DNA of 59,889 nucleotides from Leptotrichia trevisanii DSM 22070 (GTDB lineage Bacteria; Fusobacteriota; Fusobacteriia; Fusobacteriales; Leptotrichiaceae): NCBI RefSeq assembly GCF_000482505.1, contig NZ_KI519446.1, positions 34,609 to 94,497 of the forward strand, read 5' to 3'. Shown piece by piece: positions 8,768 to 16,266 of this stretch (position 1 is its first letter; each line of letters starts with the position of its first letter). The notes under the pieces were generated by a model. It saw only the letters and a program-made list of their open reading frames with translations, ran no database searches and was not told where the DNA came from. The position numbers and the translations under genes were made by a program.

Positions 8768-9763
8768 TTAGTGAGTTTTTCTAAATCTAAATGGTTTTGT
8801 TATTACTCCAGATGAGCAATTGTTAGTTTTGAAGTTTATTCTTATTCCTTTAGCGGCTTTTTTGGCTTCATTTAGAAAAATAGAACTTGCTCCTGAAGCT
8901 GAAATTACTGAGATGCCGCCACCTCTAGTAAATTTTACTGTAACATTTACAACAACATTAAATTCTCTGTTTAAACGTTGACTGCCTTGTGGCATTTCCA
9001 ATGTTTCTCTGTATGAAACTGAAAAATCAGTACCTTCATGACATCCACCTCCCCGTGTACTTCCAGACTTTTTATCATTTCCATTTCCAGAACTAGTTGA
9101 ATTTCCGCTTGTTCCTGTTCCATTTCCGTTTTTGTTACTTGTAGAGTTTCCGTTAGCAGTATTTCCATTTTTGTTTCCATGTGAAATTCCTGAATTTGAG
9201 AGAGTGTTTTTATGTCCAGAATTATTGGAAATAGTGGAGTTTGAAGCAGTTATGGTGTTTTGTACTGGTTTTGTACTGGCAGAATTTCCTGTGGATTGTG
9301 AAATTACTGGTTGTGTAGCATTTTTAGGGGTGGAGGTAACTGGGGGGATAATTGGGTGTGATGTAGGTTTTGGTTGTTCTTTTGGTATGGTGTTTTGAGG
9401 TACTTTGGGAGGTTGTGGTGCTGGTTGTTGTGGTTGTTTTGGCTGTATTGGTTGTGATGGTGGAAGTTCGGGCTGTTTTTGATTTTTAGGTTTGTCTGGC
9501 TCTGTGTTGTGAACTTTGGAATTTGTATTGTTTTTATTTTGTGGATTCCCCTTCTGTAAACCAGCCGTTCCGTTACTTTCCTCATCGTTATCCGTATTAA
9601 CTGTGCTTTTTGTCTTATTTTCTTCTAAAATACTATTTTTTAAGTCAACGACAATAGTCTGTTTTTCTTTTTTTTCTTCAAGTTTCTGTTTTAAAACTGG
9701 AGTTGCAATTGGAATAAGGAGTATTCCTAAGTTTATTGCAGCTGAAATTATGTAATATTTCAT
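8768..9763 (-). CDS. tonB: TonB-like energy transducer
   Basis: A 331-residue protein with an N-terminal membrane anchor (ISAAINLGILLIPIATPVL), then a long periplasm-spanning region. That region is first Pro/Gln/Lys-rich (residues 75-145) and then Asn/Ser/Gly/Thr-rich (to about 235). The C-terminal domain holds a TonB-like beta-alpha-beta pattern (NREFNVVVNVTVKF, SGASSIFLNEAKKAAKGIRI, then a basic end). TonB couples ExbB/ExbD proton-motive energy to outer-membrane receptors. It is third in the exbB-exbD-tonB order on the minus strand, 46 bp after exbD. GGTG precedes ATG at 9763. The C-terminal domain is divergent, so the exact subtype (TonB or TolA-like) is inferred from context. Confidence 0.85.
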   Translation of the reverse strand: MKYYIISAAINLGILLIPIATPVLKQKLEEKKEKQTIVVDLKNSILEENKTKSTVNTDNDEESNGTAGLQKGNPQNKNNTNSKVHNTEPDKPKNQKQPELPPSQPIQPKQPQQPAPQPPKVPQNTIPKEQPKPTSHPIIPPVTSTPKNATQPVISQSTGNSASTKPVQNTITASNSTISNNSGHKNTLSNSGISHGNKNGNTANGNSTSNKNGNGTGTSGNSTSSGNGNDKKSGSTRGGGCHEGTDFSVSYRETLEMPQGSQRLNREFNVVVNVTVKFTRGGGISVISASGASSIFLNEAKKAAKGIRINFKTNNCSSGVITKPFRFRKTH

Positions 9764-9809
9764 TTTTCACCTTCATTCGTTTTCTTTAAATATCTAATTT
9801 TATATAGTT

Positions 9810-10226
9810 TTAATTTTTATTTTGAATATTTAAACTTATATTTTCTATATTCATATTTTTTAAAATACTCATCGTGTCCACAATGTCCCTATATTCCAAA
9901 TGCTCATCGGCAGTTAAAGTTATATTTTTTAATGCTTCCTTTGGCAATTTTGAAAATTCAGAAGCTATTTCATTTTGGGAAAGTTCCCTAGTTTTGTCGT
10001 CTATTTTTAAAAAGTATTTTTTATCTTTATTTACGATTACTTCTATTTTTGTATCTTCCTTTTTTTCAAGCTGTGCTGATGTTTTGGGAACTGACAGCTG
10101 AAATTGGGAATAATTGTTAAATGTAGTTGCAAGCATAAAAAATATTAGCAGCATAAAAATTACATCAATTAAGTTTAACATTGATATATCCACATTTTGA
10201 CGTTTTCGTCTGTTAGAAAATTTCAT
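9810..10226 (-). CDS. exbD: Biopolymer transport protein ExbD/TolR
   Basis: A 138-residue protein with a short basic cytoplasmic start (FSNRRKRQ), one membrane helix containing the functional Asp (MLNLIDVIFMLLIFFMLATTF), and a periplasmic domain with conserved SVPK and TADEHLEY. The Asp in the helix is the proton-path residue of the ExbD/TolR family. It acts with ExbB to power TonB. It is the second gene of the operon. The usual family length is 130-145 residues, and nothing is missing. Confidence 0.95.
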   Translation of the reverse strand: MKFSNRRKRQNVDISMLNLIDVIFMLLIFFMLATTFNNYSQFQLSVPKTSAQLEKKEDTKIEVIVNKDKKYFLKIDDKTRELSQNEIASEFSKLPKEALKNITLTADEHLEYRDIVDTMSILKNMNIENISLNIQNKN

Positions 10227-10396
10227 ATTTTTCTCCTAAAATTTTTTTATTATATTCATTTGTAAAAGTTTATAAAACTTATTAATACAGTTTTTGTCAA
10301 AGATTTCTTCCTTTACTGTATAGATATTGTTGTTATTAAGTTTTTGTAATTTTTTATTTTTACAATTGCCTAGTTTTGATTAACACTTTTAAAAAA

Positions 10397-11023
10397 TCAA
10401 TCTTTTACTCTGCTTAAAAACTGTAATGCCGCTCTTTCCATCTCTGCCACAATAACATCAATTCGTCTATTAAAATAATTATAAAAGACTAATGCAGGTA
10501 TCGCAACTATTAATCCAAATGCAGTTGTGTAAAGTGCTTCTGAAATTCCGCCAGCGACTATTTTCGCCGTGCTAGTTCCATTTCGGGTAAGAGCTGAAAA
10601 AGCTGTAATCATTCCTGTAACAGTTCCCAGAAGCCCCAGCTGAGGAGCTGCATTTACAACTGTTCCCAATAGACTCATACCTTTTTCAAGTTCAGTAGTC
10701 TGTTCCAGAATACTTTCACTAATAATCCCTTCTATAACTTGTCTATGTGAATTATCAAGTTTAGCGAAGTTAATATCCATATTGGAAACGATTTTTGTCA
10801 CACTTTTTGAAACTGAATCAGTCTTATCTTTGCAAAGTTTTAAAATTTCTTCCTTCTTTCCAGTTCTAAGTGCTTTATAAAGCTGATTTTTCTCATTTTC
10901 TGACAATTTTTTTTCTTTTGATAAAAAAGTATACATTTTTTCAATAATAACGGCAAGTCCAGATATTGAGGCAAGTAAAATTACCCACATAAATATTCCG
11001 CCATCAATAAGGTATTTTAACAT
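10397..11023 (-). CDS. exbB: MotA/TolQ/ExbB proton channel protein
   Basis: A 208-residue inner-membrane protein. The first helix is at residues 9-30 (GGIFMWVILLASISGLAVIIEK). A cytoplasmic region follows, then two helices around GTVVNAAPQLGLLGTVTGMI and GISEALYTTAFGLIVAIPALVFYNYF. These conserved GLLGTV.GM and EAL.TTA.GL.VAIPA signatures define ExbB/TolQ. It forms the channel with ExbD that energises TonB. It is first in the operon, with a near-consensus promoter upstream on the minus strand and AAGAAGGA before the ATG. The 170-bp gap between it and exbD contains no gene. Confidence 0.95.
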   Translation of the reverse strand: MLKYLIDGGIFMWVILLASISGLAVIIEKMYTFLSKEKKLSENEKNQLYKALRTGKKEEILKLCKDKTDSVSKSVTKIVSNMDINFAKLDNSHRQVIEGIISESILEQTTELEKGMSLLGTVVNAAPQLGLLGTVTGMITAFSALTRNGTSTAKIVAGGISEALYTTAFGLIVAIPALVFYNYFNRRIDVIVAEMERAALQFLSRVKD

Positions 11024-11062
11024 ATTTTTTCCTTCTTTCTATATTATTTAGTTAATAAAATT

Positions 11063-11091
11063 ATTCTACTATAAAAATATTTTTGTGTCAA
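11063..11091 (-). promoter_or_regulatory. Promoter of exbB-exbD-tonB
   Basis: On the minus strand TTGACA (11091-11086) and TAGAAT (11068-11063) are separated by 17 bp, about 40 bp before the exbB start. No Fur-box palindrome was clearly seen, so iron regulation cannot be claimed. Confidence 0.7.
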
Positions 11092-11527
11092 ATTTTATTT
11101 GTGAAATGGAGAAGCTGTCTTAATTGCACGACAATAAGGGAATTTGAATATATATTATATTTAAATTTTTTGGTTTAATTTTGAATATATCGAGTAATTA
11201 TGCCATTTTAATTAAAAAAATTTAATTATAATTGCTATTTTAGGTTGATTATAATTAAAATAACTGTTATAATAATTATGCAATATAACAGATGGTATAT
11301 TTCAGATTGAAAATTAAATAATTATAATTTGATAGGAAAAAAAAACTATTTTATAAGCGAAAAAAAATACACTATTAAAATTTATATGGTATTATTATAA
11401 TATAAAGCTAGTATTTTAAATTGATTTTATATTCATATAAGTCTAAATAATTGGCTATTTAAAGGATAATTTTGTTAAAATCATGTATTTAAATACAAAA
11501 AATATCTTTGTATCTGAAAGGAAAAAT
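11092..11527. other. Long AT-rich intergenic region
   Basis: No gene is seen between the exbB promoter and the hemolysin III gene. The only structure noticed is a 12-bp inverted repeat, TTTAATTATAAT (11221-11232) and ATTATAATTAAA (11248-11259), in nearly pure A/T sequence, which may be chance. Several TATAAT-like boxes near 11390-11400 could drive the downstream gene. Confidence 0.5.
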
Positions 11528-12211
11528 ATGAATAAAAAAACTAAGAATAAAAGCACTAATACATTGTCAGAAATACACAAAAAAGCAGAAAATTTTTCTC
11601 GTGGTGAAGAAATTGCCAATTTTGTAAGCCATACTGTTGGTGCTGGACTTGCTGTTGTCGCTTTCATTGCATTAACAATACGTGCGAGCTGGAGGCAGGA
11701 TACTGGAACAATCATATCATTTATGGCATTTGGATTTGGATTGGTAGTTTTGTATACAATGTCTGCAATATATCATGGGTTAAAGCCGGGAACAGCTAAA
11801 ATGATTTTTGAAATTTTTGATCATTCTGCAATATACATTTTAATTGCGGCATCCTATACACCTTTTCTATATCTGGTAGTTAATTCACCAATGAATAAAA
11901 TCATATTGGTAATCCAATGGATAGTGTGTTTCTTAGGAATTATATTTAAAGCATTTTTTACTGGAAAATTTAAGTTATTTTCTACGTTGCTATATTTAAT
12001 AATGGGATGGATGATTGTATTTGCCTGGAATGATTTGATACACAATATAAATCAGATTTCATTAATTTATTTAATTTTAGGGGGTGTTCTGTACTCGCTT
12101 GGAACAATTTTTTATTCATGGAAAATATGTAAGTTTAATCATATGATTTGGCATATTTTTGTTATTTTAGGAAGTGCTTTTCACTTTTTTGCTGTGTATT
12201 ATTTAATCTAA
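11528..12211 (+). CDS. Hemolysin III (YqfA/PAQR) family membrane protein
   Basis: A 227-residue integral membrane protein with seven predicted helices. Family marks are EEIANFVSHTVGAGLAV at the N-terminus, the SAIYH motif after helix 2, the FDHSAIYILIAASYTPF block, and WHIFVILGSAFHFFAVYY at the end. The His residues of SAIYHG, FDH and the final WH/FHF form the zinc-type site of the PAQR superfamily. An in-frame ATG at 11483 exists, but GAAAGGA (11516-11522) supports ATG 11528. Despite the name, the physiological function of this family is mostly unknown. It stands alone between exbB (divergent) and an HTH gene. Confidence 0.9.
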   Translation: MNKKTKNKSTNTLSEIHKKAENFSRGEEIANFVSHTVGAGLAVVAFIALTIRASWRQDTGTIISFMAFGFGLVVLYTMSAIYHGLKPGTAKMIFEIFDHSAIYILIAASYTPFLYLVVNSPMNKIILVIQWIVCFLGIIFKAFFTGKFKLFSTLLYLIMGWMIVFAWNDLIHNINQISLIYLILGGVLYSLGTIFYSWKICKFNHMIWHIFVILGSAFHFFAVYYLI

Positions 12212-12304
12212 ATAAGTGTATTTAAAATGTTTGAAAAGGGTTAAGCAGGTTATTATATTATAAAAGTAAAGAATATATATTTTATTTTAAGAAAGGGTAA
12301 TTTA

Positions 12305-12883
12305 ATGGGAAGAAAATCGAAAATATCTAATGAACTAAAAATTGAGCTCGTAAAACGGGTATTATCAGGAGAAGCAAGCATTAAAAGTTTGGCAAAGGAA
12401 TATGACATTGCAAAATCTTCGTTAATGACTTGGAAAAAGAAATATGTTGAAATTGGTGAAGAAAGTATAATGGTTGGTGATAAAAATAGACGTTATAGCC
12501 GTGAAATCAAGGAAAAAGCCATTAAAAGCTATTTAAGTAACGAAGGCTCACTATTTGACATTTGTAAAAAATACGATATTGCTTCTGTAAGTGTACTAAA
12601 TTACTGGATTAGAGATTATAGAAGAAGTATGGATGCAAATGGAAATTATACAGTAGTAAAAAAACATATAAGAAAATCTATTGATGCAAAAGTTGAAGCT
12701 GTAGTTTTTTGTCAGAAAAACAATTATGATTACAATTTAACAATCAAAAAATTTGGCGTTTCATATCAGCAAATTTATTCATGGGTAAAAAAATATGAAA
12801 AAGGCGGAGTTGACGCATTAGTTGATAACCGTGGTAAAAGGCATGTTGAAAATAAAGATGAAAAAGCTAAAAAAGAGAAGTAA
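12305..12883 (+). CDS. Orphan helix-turn-helix protein (IS3 OrfA-like, three HTH units)
   Basis: A 192-residue basic protein made of three successive helix-turn-helix units: residues 6-45 (SIKSLAKEYDIAKSSLMTWKKKY), about 62-100 (SLFDICKKYDIASVSVLNYWIRDY) and about 120-165 (NLTIKKFGVSYQQIYSWVKKYEKGG). The pattern is that of the DNA-binding OrfA subunits of IS3/IS150-type transposases. No OrfB (DDE integrase) follows; a strong terminator comes 3 bp after the stop. It may therefore be a domesticated or leftover transposase subunit acting as a DNA-binding protein. AGAAAGGGTAATTT gives a reasonable RBS. Confidence 0.75.
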   Translation: MGRKSKISNELKIELVKRVLSGEASIKSLAKEYDIAKSSLMTWKKKYVEIGEESIMVGDKNRRYSREIKEKAIKSYLSNEGSLFDICKKYDIASVSVLNYWIRDYRRSMDANGNYTVVKKHIRKSIDAKVEAVVFCQKNNYDYNLTIKKFGVSYQQIYSWVKKYEKGGVDALVDNRGKRHVENKDEKAKKEK

Positions 12884-12885
12884 TA

Positions 12886-12927
12886 AAAAACTGTCACGTT
12901 CTAATAATGAATTTGACAGTTTTTTTG
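12886..12927 (+). terminator. Rho-independent terminator after the HTH gene
   Basis: AAAACTGTCA (12887-12896) pairs with TGACAGTTTT (12914-12923), followed by further T residues. The A-rich left side could make it work on the minus strand for the region downstream of lgt as well. Confidence 0.85.
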
Positions 12928-12957
12928 TATGTAAATTTTTAAATTATAGTGGTTATA

Positions 12958-13065
12958 TTTTATACTATTTCCTATTTAAATAGCGAATATTTAATAAATT
13001 TTGAATTTCATACTATTTTAACTAGAAATTTTAATTTCTAGTTTCTAATGGGGTTTAGTATCAGG
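12958..13065 (-). mobile_element. MITE-like repeat, copy A
   Basis: Read on the minus strand, this stretch begins CCTGATACTAAAC (13065 downward) and ends AATAGTATAAAA (12958). Its body aligns closely with the copy at 30546-30662: GATACTAAA, then TTAGAAA, later AAAATTTATTAAATATTC, CTATTTAAAT and AATAGTAT. The ends are near-inverted repeats of each other (TGATACTA and TATACTA). It also contains a near-perfect hairpin, ACTAGAAATT (13021-13030) and AATTTCTAGT (13033-13042). It begins directly at the lgt stop codon. Confidence 0.65.
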
Positions 13066-13992
13066 TTATTCAGCTGAATCATTGCTTTTATTTTTTTCTT
13101 CTTTTTTAACTTCAACAGGCACAAATTTTCTATTTGGACTGCTAAAGTATTTTATTCCGATAATAGCGATAATAATCATAGCTATACTTATCAAATATGG
13201 AAGTCTTATTCCGAAAATTAATAAATCTTCCGCCCTGAATGTACTTACAAACATTCTGATAATTGCGTACATAATTAAATAAATCATTGATAAAACACCA
13301 GGATTATACTCTTTTTTTCTAAAGTAGAACCAAAGAATTATAAATCCAATCAAATTTAAAAATGCTTCATAAAGCATAGCCGGATGTAGTGGTAAATTTG
13401 GAAATTCTGAACCAGCAGGTGTATCTAACGGAAAACTTATTCCCCAAGGTACGAGTTGTTTAAACTGGGCTTTTGCAGCAATACTCATTGCCTGATATTC
13501 TGCCCACCATTTAGTGAATGTTCCTGAAAAAATTACACTAAGCGGCGTAAATGTTGGCACACCGTGTACTTCTCCATTTGCCAGATTTCCAAATCTTCCT
13601 AAGAATTGCCCAAATAGTAAAGGCCCGACAGCCATATCTGTAAGTACCCATAAACTCCGTTTATTTTTTCTGGCATACAGATATGATCCTATAAATGCAC
13701 CAATAATTCCACCATGAATCGCAAGTCCACCTTCCCAGATATAAAAAATCGACAAAGGGTTTCCTATATAATCTGAAAATTTGAAAATAACATAATAAAG
13801 TCTTGCTCCAATTAATCCAGCCAGAATTGTTGTAAATGCAAAATCTTCAATAATTTTTCTATCATCAACCCCTCTTTTTTCGGCAACATCGTCGGCAAGT
13901 GCGATAAACATTCCAAAAAGAAAGGCTAAAATATACATTAAACTATAAATTCTAAGTTCAAAACCTCCAATTTTAAATAAATATGGTTTCAT
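13066..13992 (-). CDS. lgt: Prolipoprotein diacylglyceryl transferase
   Basis: A 308-residue inner-membrane enzyme that transfers diacylglycerol from phosphatidylglycerol to the lipobox cysteine of prolipoproteins, the first step of lipoprotein maturation. Visible marks are the N-terminal IGGFELRIYSLMYILAF, the HGGIIGAFIG motif near residues 93-102 with the essential His, and the Lgt signature GQFLGRFGNLANGE (about 127-140). At least seven hydrophobic helices are present. The hydrophilic C-terminal tail is lysine-rich. It would process the lipoproteins found in this window. It is the last of three same-strand genes after kdsA and an aminotransferase, 123 bp from the latter. GGAGCG precedes ATG. 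Confidence 0.97.
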   Translation of the reverse strand: MKPYLFKIGGFELRIYSLMYILAFLFGMFIALADDVAEKRGVDDRKIIEDFAFTTILAGLIGARLYYVIFKFSDYIGNPLSIFYIWEGGLAIHGGIIGAFIGSYLYARKNKRSLWVLTDMAVGPLLFGQFLGRFGNLANGEVHGVPTFTPLSVIFSGTFTKWWAEYQAMSIAAKAQFKQLVPWGISFPLDTPAGSEFPNLPLHPAMLYEAFLNLIGFIILWFYFRKKEYNPGVLSMIYLIMYAIIRMFVSTFRAEDLLIFGIRLPYLISIAMIIIAIIGIKYFSSPNRKFVPVEVKKEEKNKSNDSAE

Positions 13993-14115
13993 TTACGCTC
14001 CTTTTCAATATTTTGCAATAGGAACTGTTAAGTTAAACTAGTTTAATTTTTGAAAATTTAAATAATAAAAATACTTTAAAACAGCTCCTATATGTCTTCT
14101 ATTTTTTTGTAAAAT

Positions 14116-15201
14116 TTATAATTGTTTTTTTACTTCTTCTTCAAAAATTACAAAGAAGTCATCAATCTGTTCTTTGGAAATTTGCCCTAAAATCCCAATT
14201 CTCATAAGACTTTCGGCATATTTTCCTTTTCCGCCTGTAACAGTGTATCCCTTTTCCTCAAGTGCAGCAATAACTGATTTTATTACAATTCCTTCCCTGT
14301 ATACTGAAATTAATGTATTTGTTCTATTTTCTTCATTTTTTACTAAAAGTTCAAATCCTAATTTTTGTGCTTTTTCTTCAACATATTTTCTTAAATCGTG
14401 TTTTTGCTTAATTGTACTTTCAATTCCGTTTTTTACCAAGTCTTTTAGTGATTGGTTCAATGCCAGAATTAAAGCGATTGCTGGAGTGTATGGTGTTTCT
14501 CCGCTGGCTTCAAAGTATTTTTTGTATTGTTTCAAGTCAAAATAATATTTTGGCAAGTCAGATGTTTCCATGGCTTTTTTTGCTTTGTCGCTTATAGCAA
14601 CAAACGCAAGTCCCGGTGGTATCAAAAATGCCTTTTGGCTTCCAGCGATTGCCACATCAATATGCCAACCGTCAAAATCAAACTCATTTACCACAAGTCC
14701 ACTAATTGTATCCACAACTAATAGAATGTCTGTATTTTTTGTTAAATCCCCAAGTGCCTTTATATTGTTTAAAATACCAACTGAAGTTTCACTATGAGTT
14801 GCTAAAATTCCTTTCAAATCAGGATTTTCAGAAATCACTTTCTTTACATCGTCCAAGTTATAGCTTTCTCCAAATTCATATTGTAAATTAATTACATTTA
14901 ACCCATAAATTTCAGCAATTTTTCTAAATCTGTCCCCAAAATATCCAGTATTTATCGCTAAAACCTTATCTCCTTTTGAGAAGAAGTTTACAATGGCAGT
15001 TTCCATTGAGCCTGTTCCAGATGAAGTAAGAATAGCCACATCATTTGCTGTTTTGAAGACTTTTTTCAAGTTTTCGTTGTTTTCTTTCATAATTCTTCTA
15101 AATTCAGGTGTTCTATGATGAATAATGTCATTTCCTAAAATTTCTAAATATTCTTCCGGTATATTAGTTGGCCCCGGTGTTAATAATAATTTTGAACTCA
15201 T
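14116..15201 (-). CDS. Class V aminotransferase (alanine--glyoxylate / serine--pyruvate type)
   Basis: A 361-residue PLP enzyme. Marks are the start LLTPGPTNIP, the HHRTPEF motif, the cofactor-contacting SSGTGSMET (60-68), Asp164 in VVDTISG and the Schiff-base Lys190 in AGSQKAFLIPPG. This is the subfamily that includes alanine-glyoxylate and serine-pyruvate aminotransferases and the old hydrogenase small-subunit-like sequences. Exact substrates cannot be read from the sequence. A strong AGGAGG lies upstream on the minus strand. It starts 31 bp after kdsA and is probably co-transcribed with it. Confidence 0.9.
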   Translation of the reverse strand: MSSKLLLTPGPTNIPEEYLEILGNDIIHHRTPEFRRIMKENNENLKKVFKTANDVAILTSSGTGSMETAIVNFFSKGDKVLAINTGYFGDRFRKIAEIYGLNVINLQYEFGESYNLDDVKKVISENPDLKGILATHSETSVGILNNIKALGDLTKNTDILLVVDTISGLVVNEFDFDGWHIDVAIAGSQKAFLIPPGLAFVAISDKAKKAMETSDLPKYYFDLKQYKKYFEASGETPYTPAIALILALNQSLKDLVKNGIESTIKQKHDLRKYVEEKAQKLGFELLVKNEENRTNTLISVYREGIVIKSVIAALEEKGYTVTGGKGKYAESLMRIGILGQISKEQIDDFFVIFEEEVKKQL

Positions 15202-15232
15202 AATTATAAATCCTCCTAAAAAATATATATTT

Positions 15233-16069
15233 TTATAATTCTTTTGTTAATCTATCATATTGTATTAATTTTGTTAAAATATCTTCAACATTGTCCAGTT
15301 TTAACATATTTGGCCCATCGGACAAGCCTTTGTCAGGTTCAGGGTGTACTTCTGCAAAAACTCCGTCCACTCCAACAGACACAGCTGCTCTAGCAAGTGG
15401 ATAAACATAAGCACGGTTCCCTCCTGAAGTTTCCCCTTGTCCTCCTGGAATTTGTACCGAATGTGTCGCATCAAACACAACAGGATAGCCGAATTTTCTC
15501 ATTTCCAGAAGACCACGCATATCAACAACAAGATTATTGTATCCAAATGAAGCTCCACGCTCACAAAGCATTATATTCTCATTTCCAACTTCCTCAAATT
15601 TCTTCACAACATTTTTCATATCCCAAGGTGCTAAAAACTGCCCTTTTTTGATATTAACAGCTTTTCCAGTTTCTGCTGCTGCGATAAGCAAATCAGTCTG
15701 TCGTGATAAAAATGCAGGTATTTGAAGCAAATCGATTACTTTGGCAGCTTCCTTACATTGCCAAGGTTCATGAATATCTGTTGCAAGAGCCACACCATAT
15801 TTTTGCTTAACCCGTGCCAAAATCTCAAGTCCTTTTTCAAGGCCCGGTCCTCTGAATGAGGAAATAGAAGAACGGTTAGCCTTGTCAAACGAAGCCTTAA
15901 AAACATACTGAATCCCCAGCTTATCAGTAATATCTTTCATTTTTCCAGCCACTTCCATAACCAAGTCTTCCGACTCAATCACGCAAGGTCCGGCAATCAA
16001 AAAAATCTTATCATTACCAATAGTAATATCATCAGTAATCTTGACTTTTTTCACCTTATCTATCAACAT
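15233..16069 (-). CDS. kdsA: 3-deoxy-8-phosphooctulonate synthase, probably metal-dependent class
   Basis: A 278-residue enzyme that condenses phosphoenolpyruvate and arabinose 5-phosphate to Kdo-8-phosphate for lipopolysaccharide core. Family blocks are [77 protein letters not shown] and EVHPEPD. The early motif reads AGPCVIES. The Cys at this place is the metal ligand of the Aquifex-type metal-dependent class, whereas metal-independent enzymes such as that of E. coli have Asn. The presence of kdsA argues for a Gram-negative envelope with Kdo. It is first of the minus-strand group kdsA / aminotransferase / lgt. Confidence 0.97.
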   Translation of the reverse strand: MLIDKVKKVKITDDITIGNDKIFLIAGPCVIESEDLVMEVAGKMKDITDKLGIQYVFKASFDKANRSSISSFRGPGLEKGLEILARVKQKYGVALATDIHEPWQCKEAAKVIDLLQIPAFLSRQTDLLIAAAETGKAVNIKKGQFLAPWDMKNVVKKFEEVGNENIMLCERGASFGYNNLVVDMRGLLEMRKFGYPVVFDATHSVQIPGGQGETSGGNRAYVYPLARAAVSVGVDGVFAEVHPEPDKGLSDGPNMLKLDNVEDILTKLIQYDRLTKEL

Positions 16070-16164
16070 AATATCAATCCTTTCCTAAAAATTTCCTATA
16101 TTTTATTTTATCATAATATTGTTTTTTTTGCTAATTTTTTTCTGAAAAAGATAGAATAAAAAAA

Positions 16165-16223
16165 TTTACTTTAAATTATTAAATTTAATCAATATTTGCA
16201 AAATAAAGTAAATGTGATAAAAT
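16165..16223 (+). promoter_or_regulatory. Promoter and palindromic region of hemL
   Basis: A promoter-like pair, TTGCAA (16196-16201) and TAAAAT (16218-16223, preceded by TGTGA), has 16-bp spacing. Around it lies a perfect 9-bp inverted repeat, TTTACTTTA (16165-16173) and TAAAGTAAA (16204-16212), the right arm falling in the promoter spacer. A further palindrome ATTAAATTTAAT lies between the arms. This may be an operator, but AT-rich chance pairing is possible. Confidence 0.45.
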
Positions 16224-16266
16224 GGAGAAAAATATAAAATATTAATTAGAAAAGAGGGAAATTTTG

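Noticed and set aside
9304-9585. Separate proline-rich gene inside tonB
   Set aside because: It is another frame of the low-complexity tonB spacer, with no RBS.
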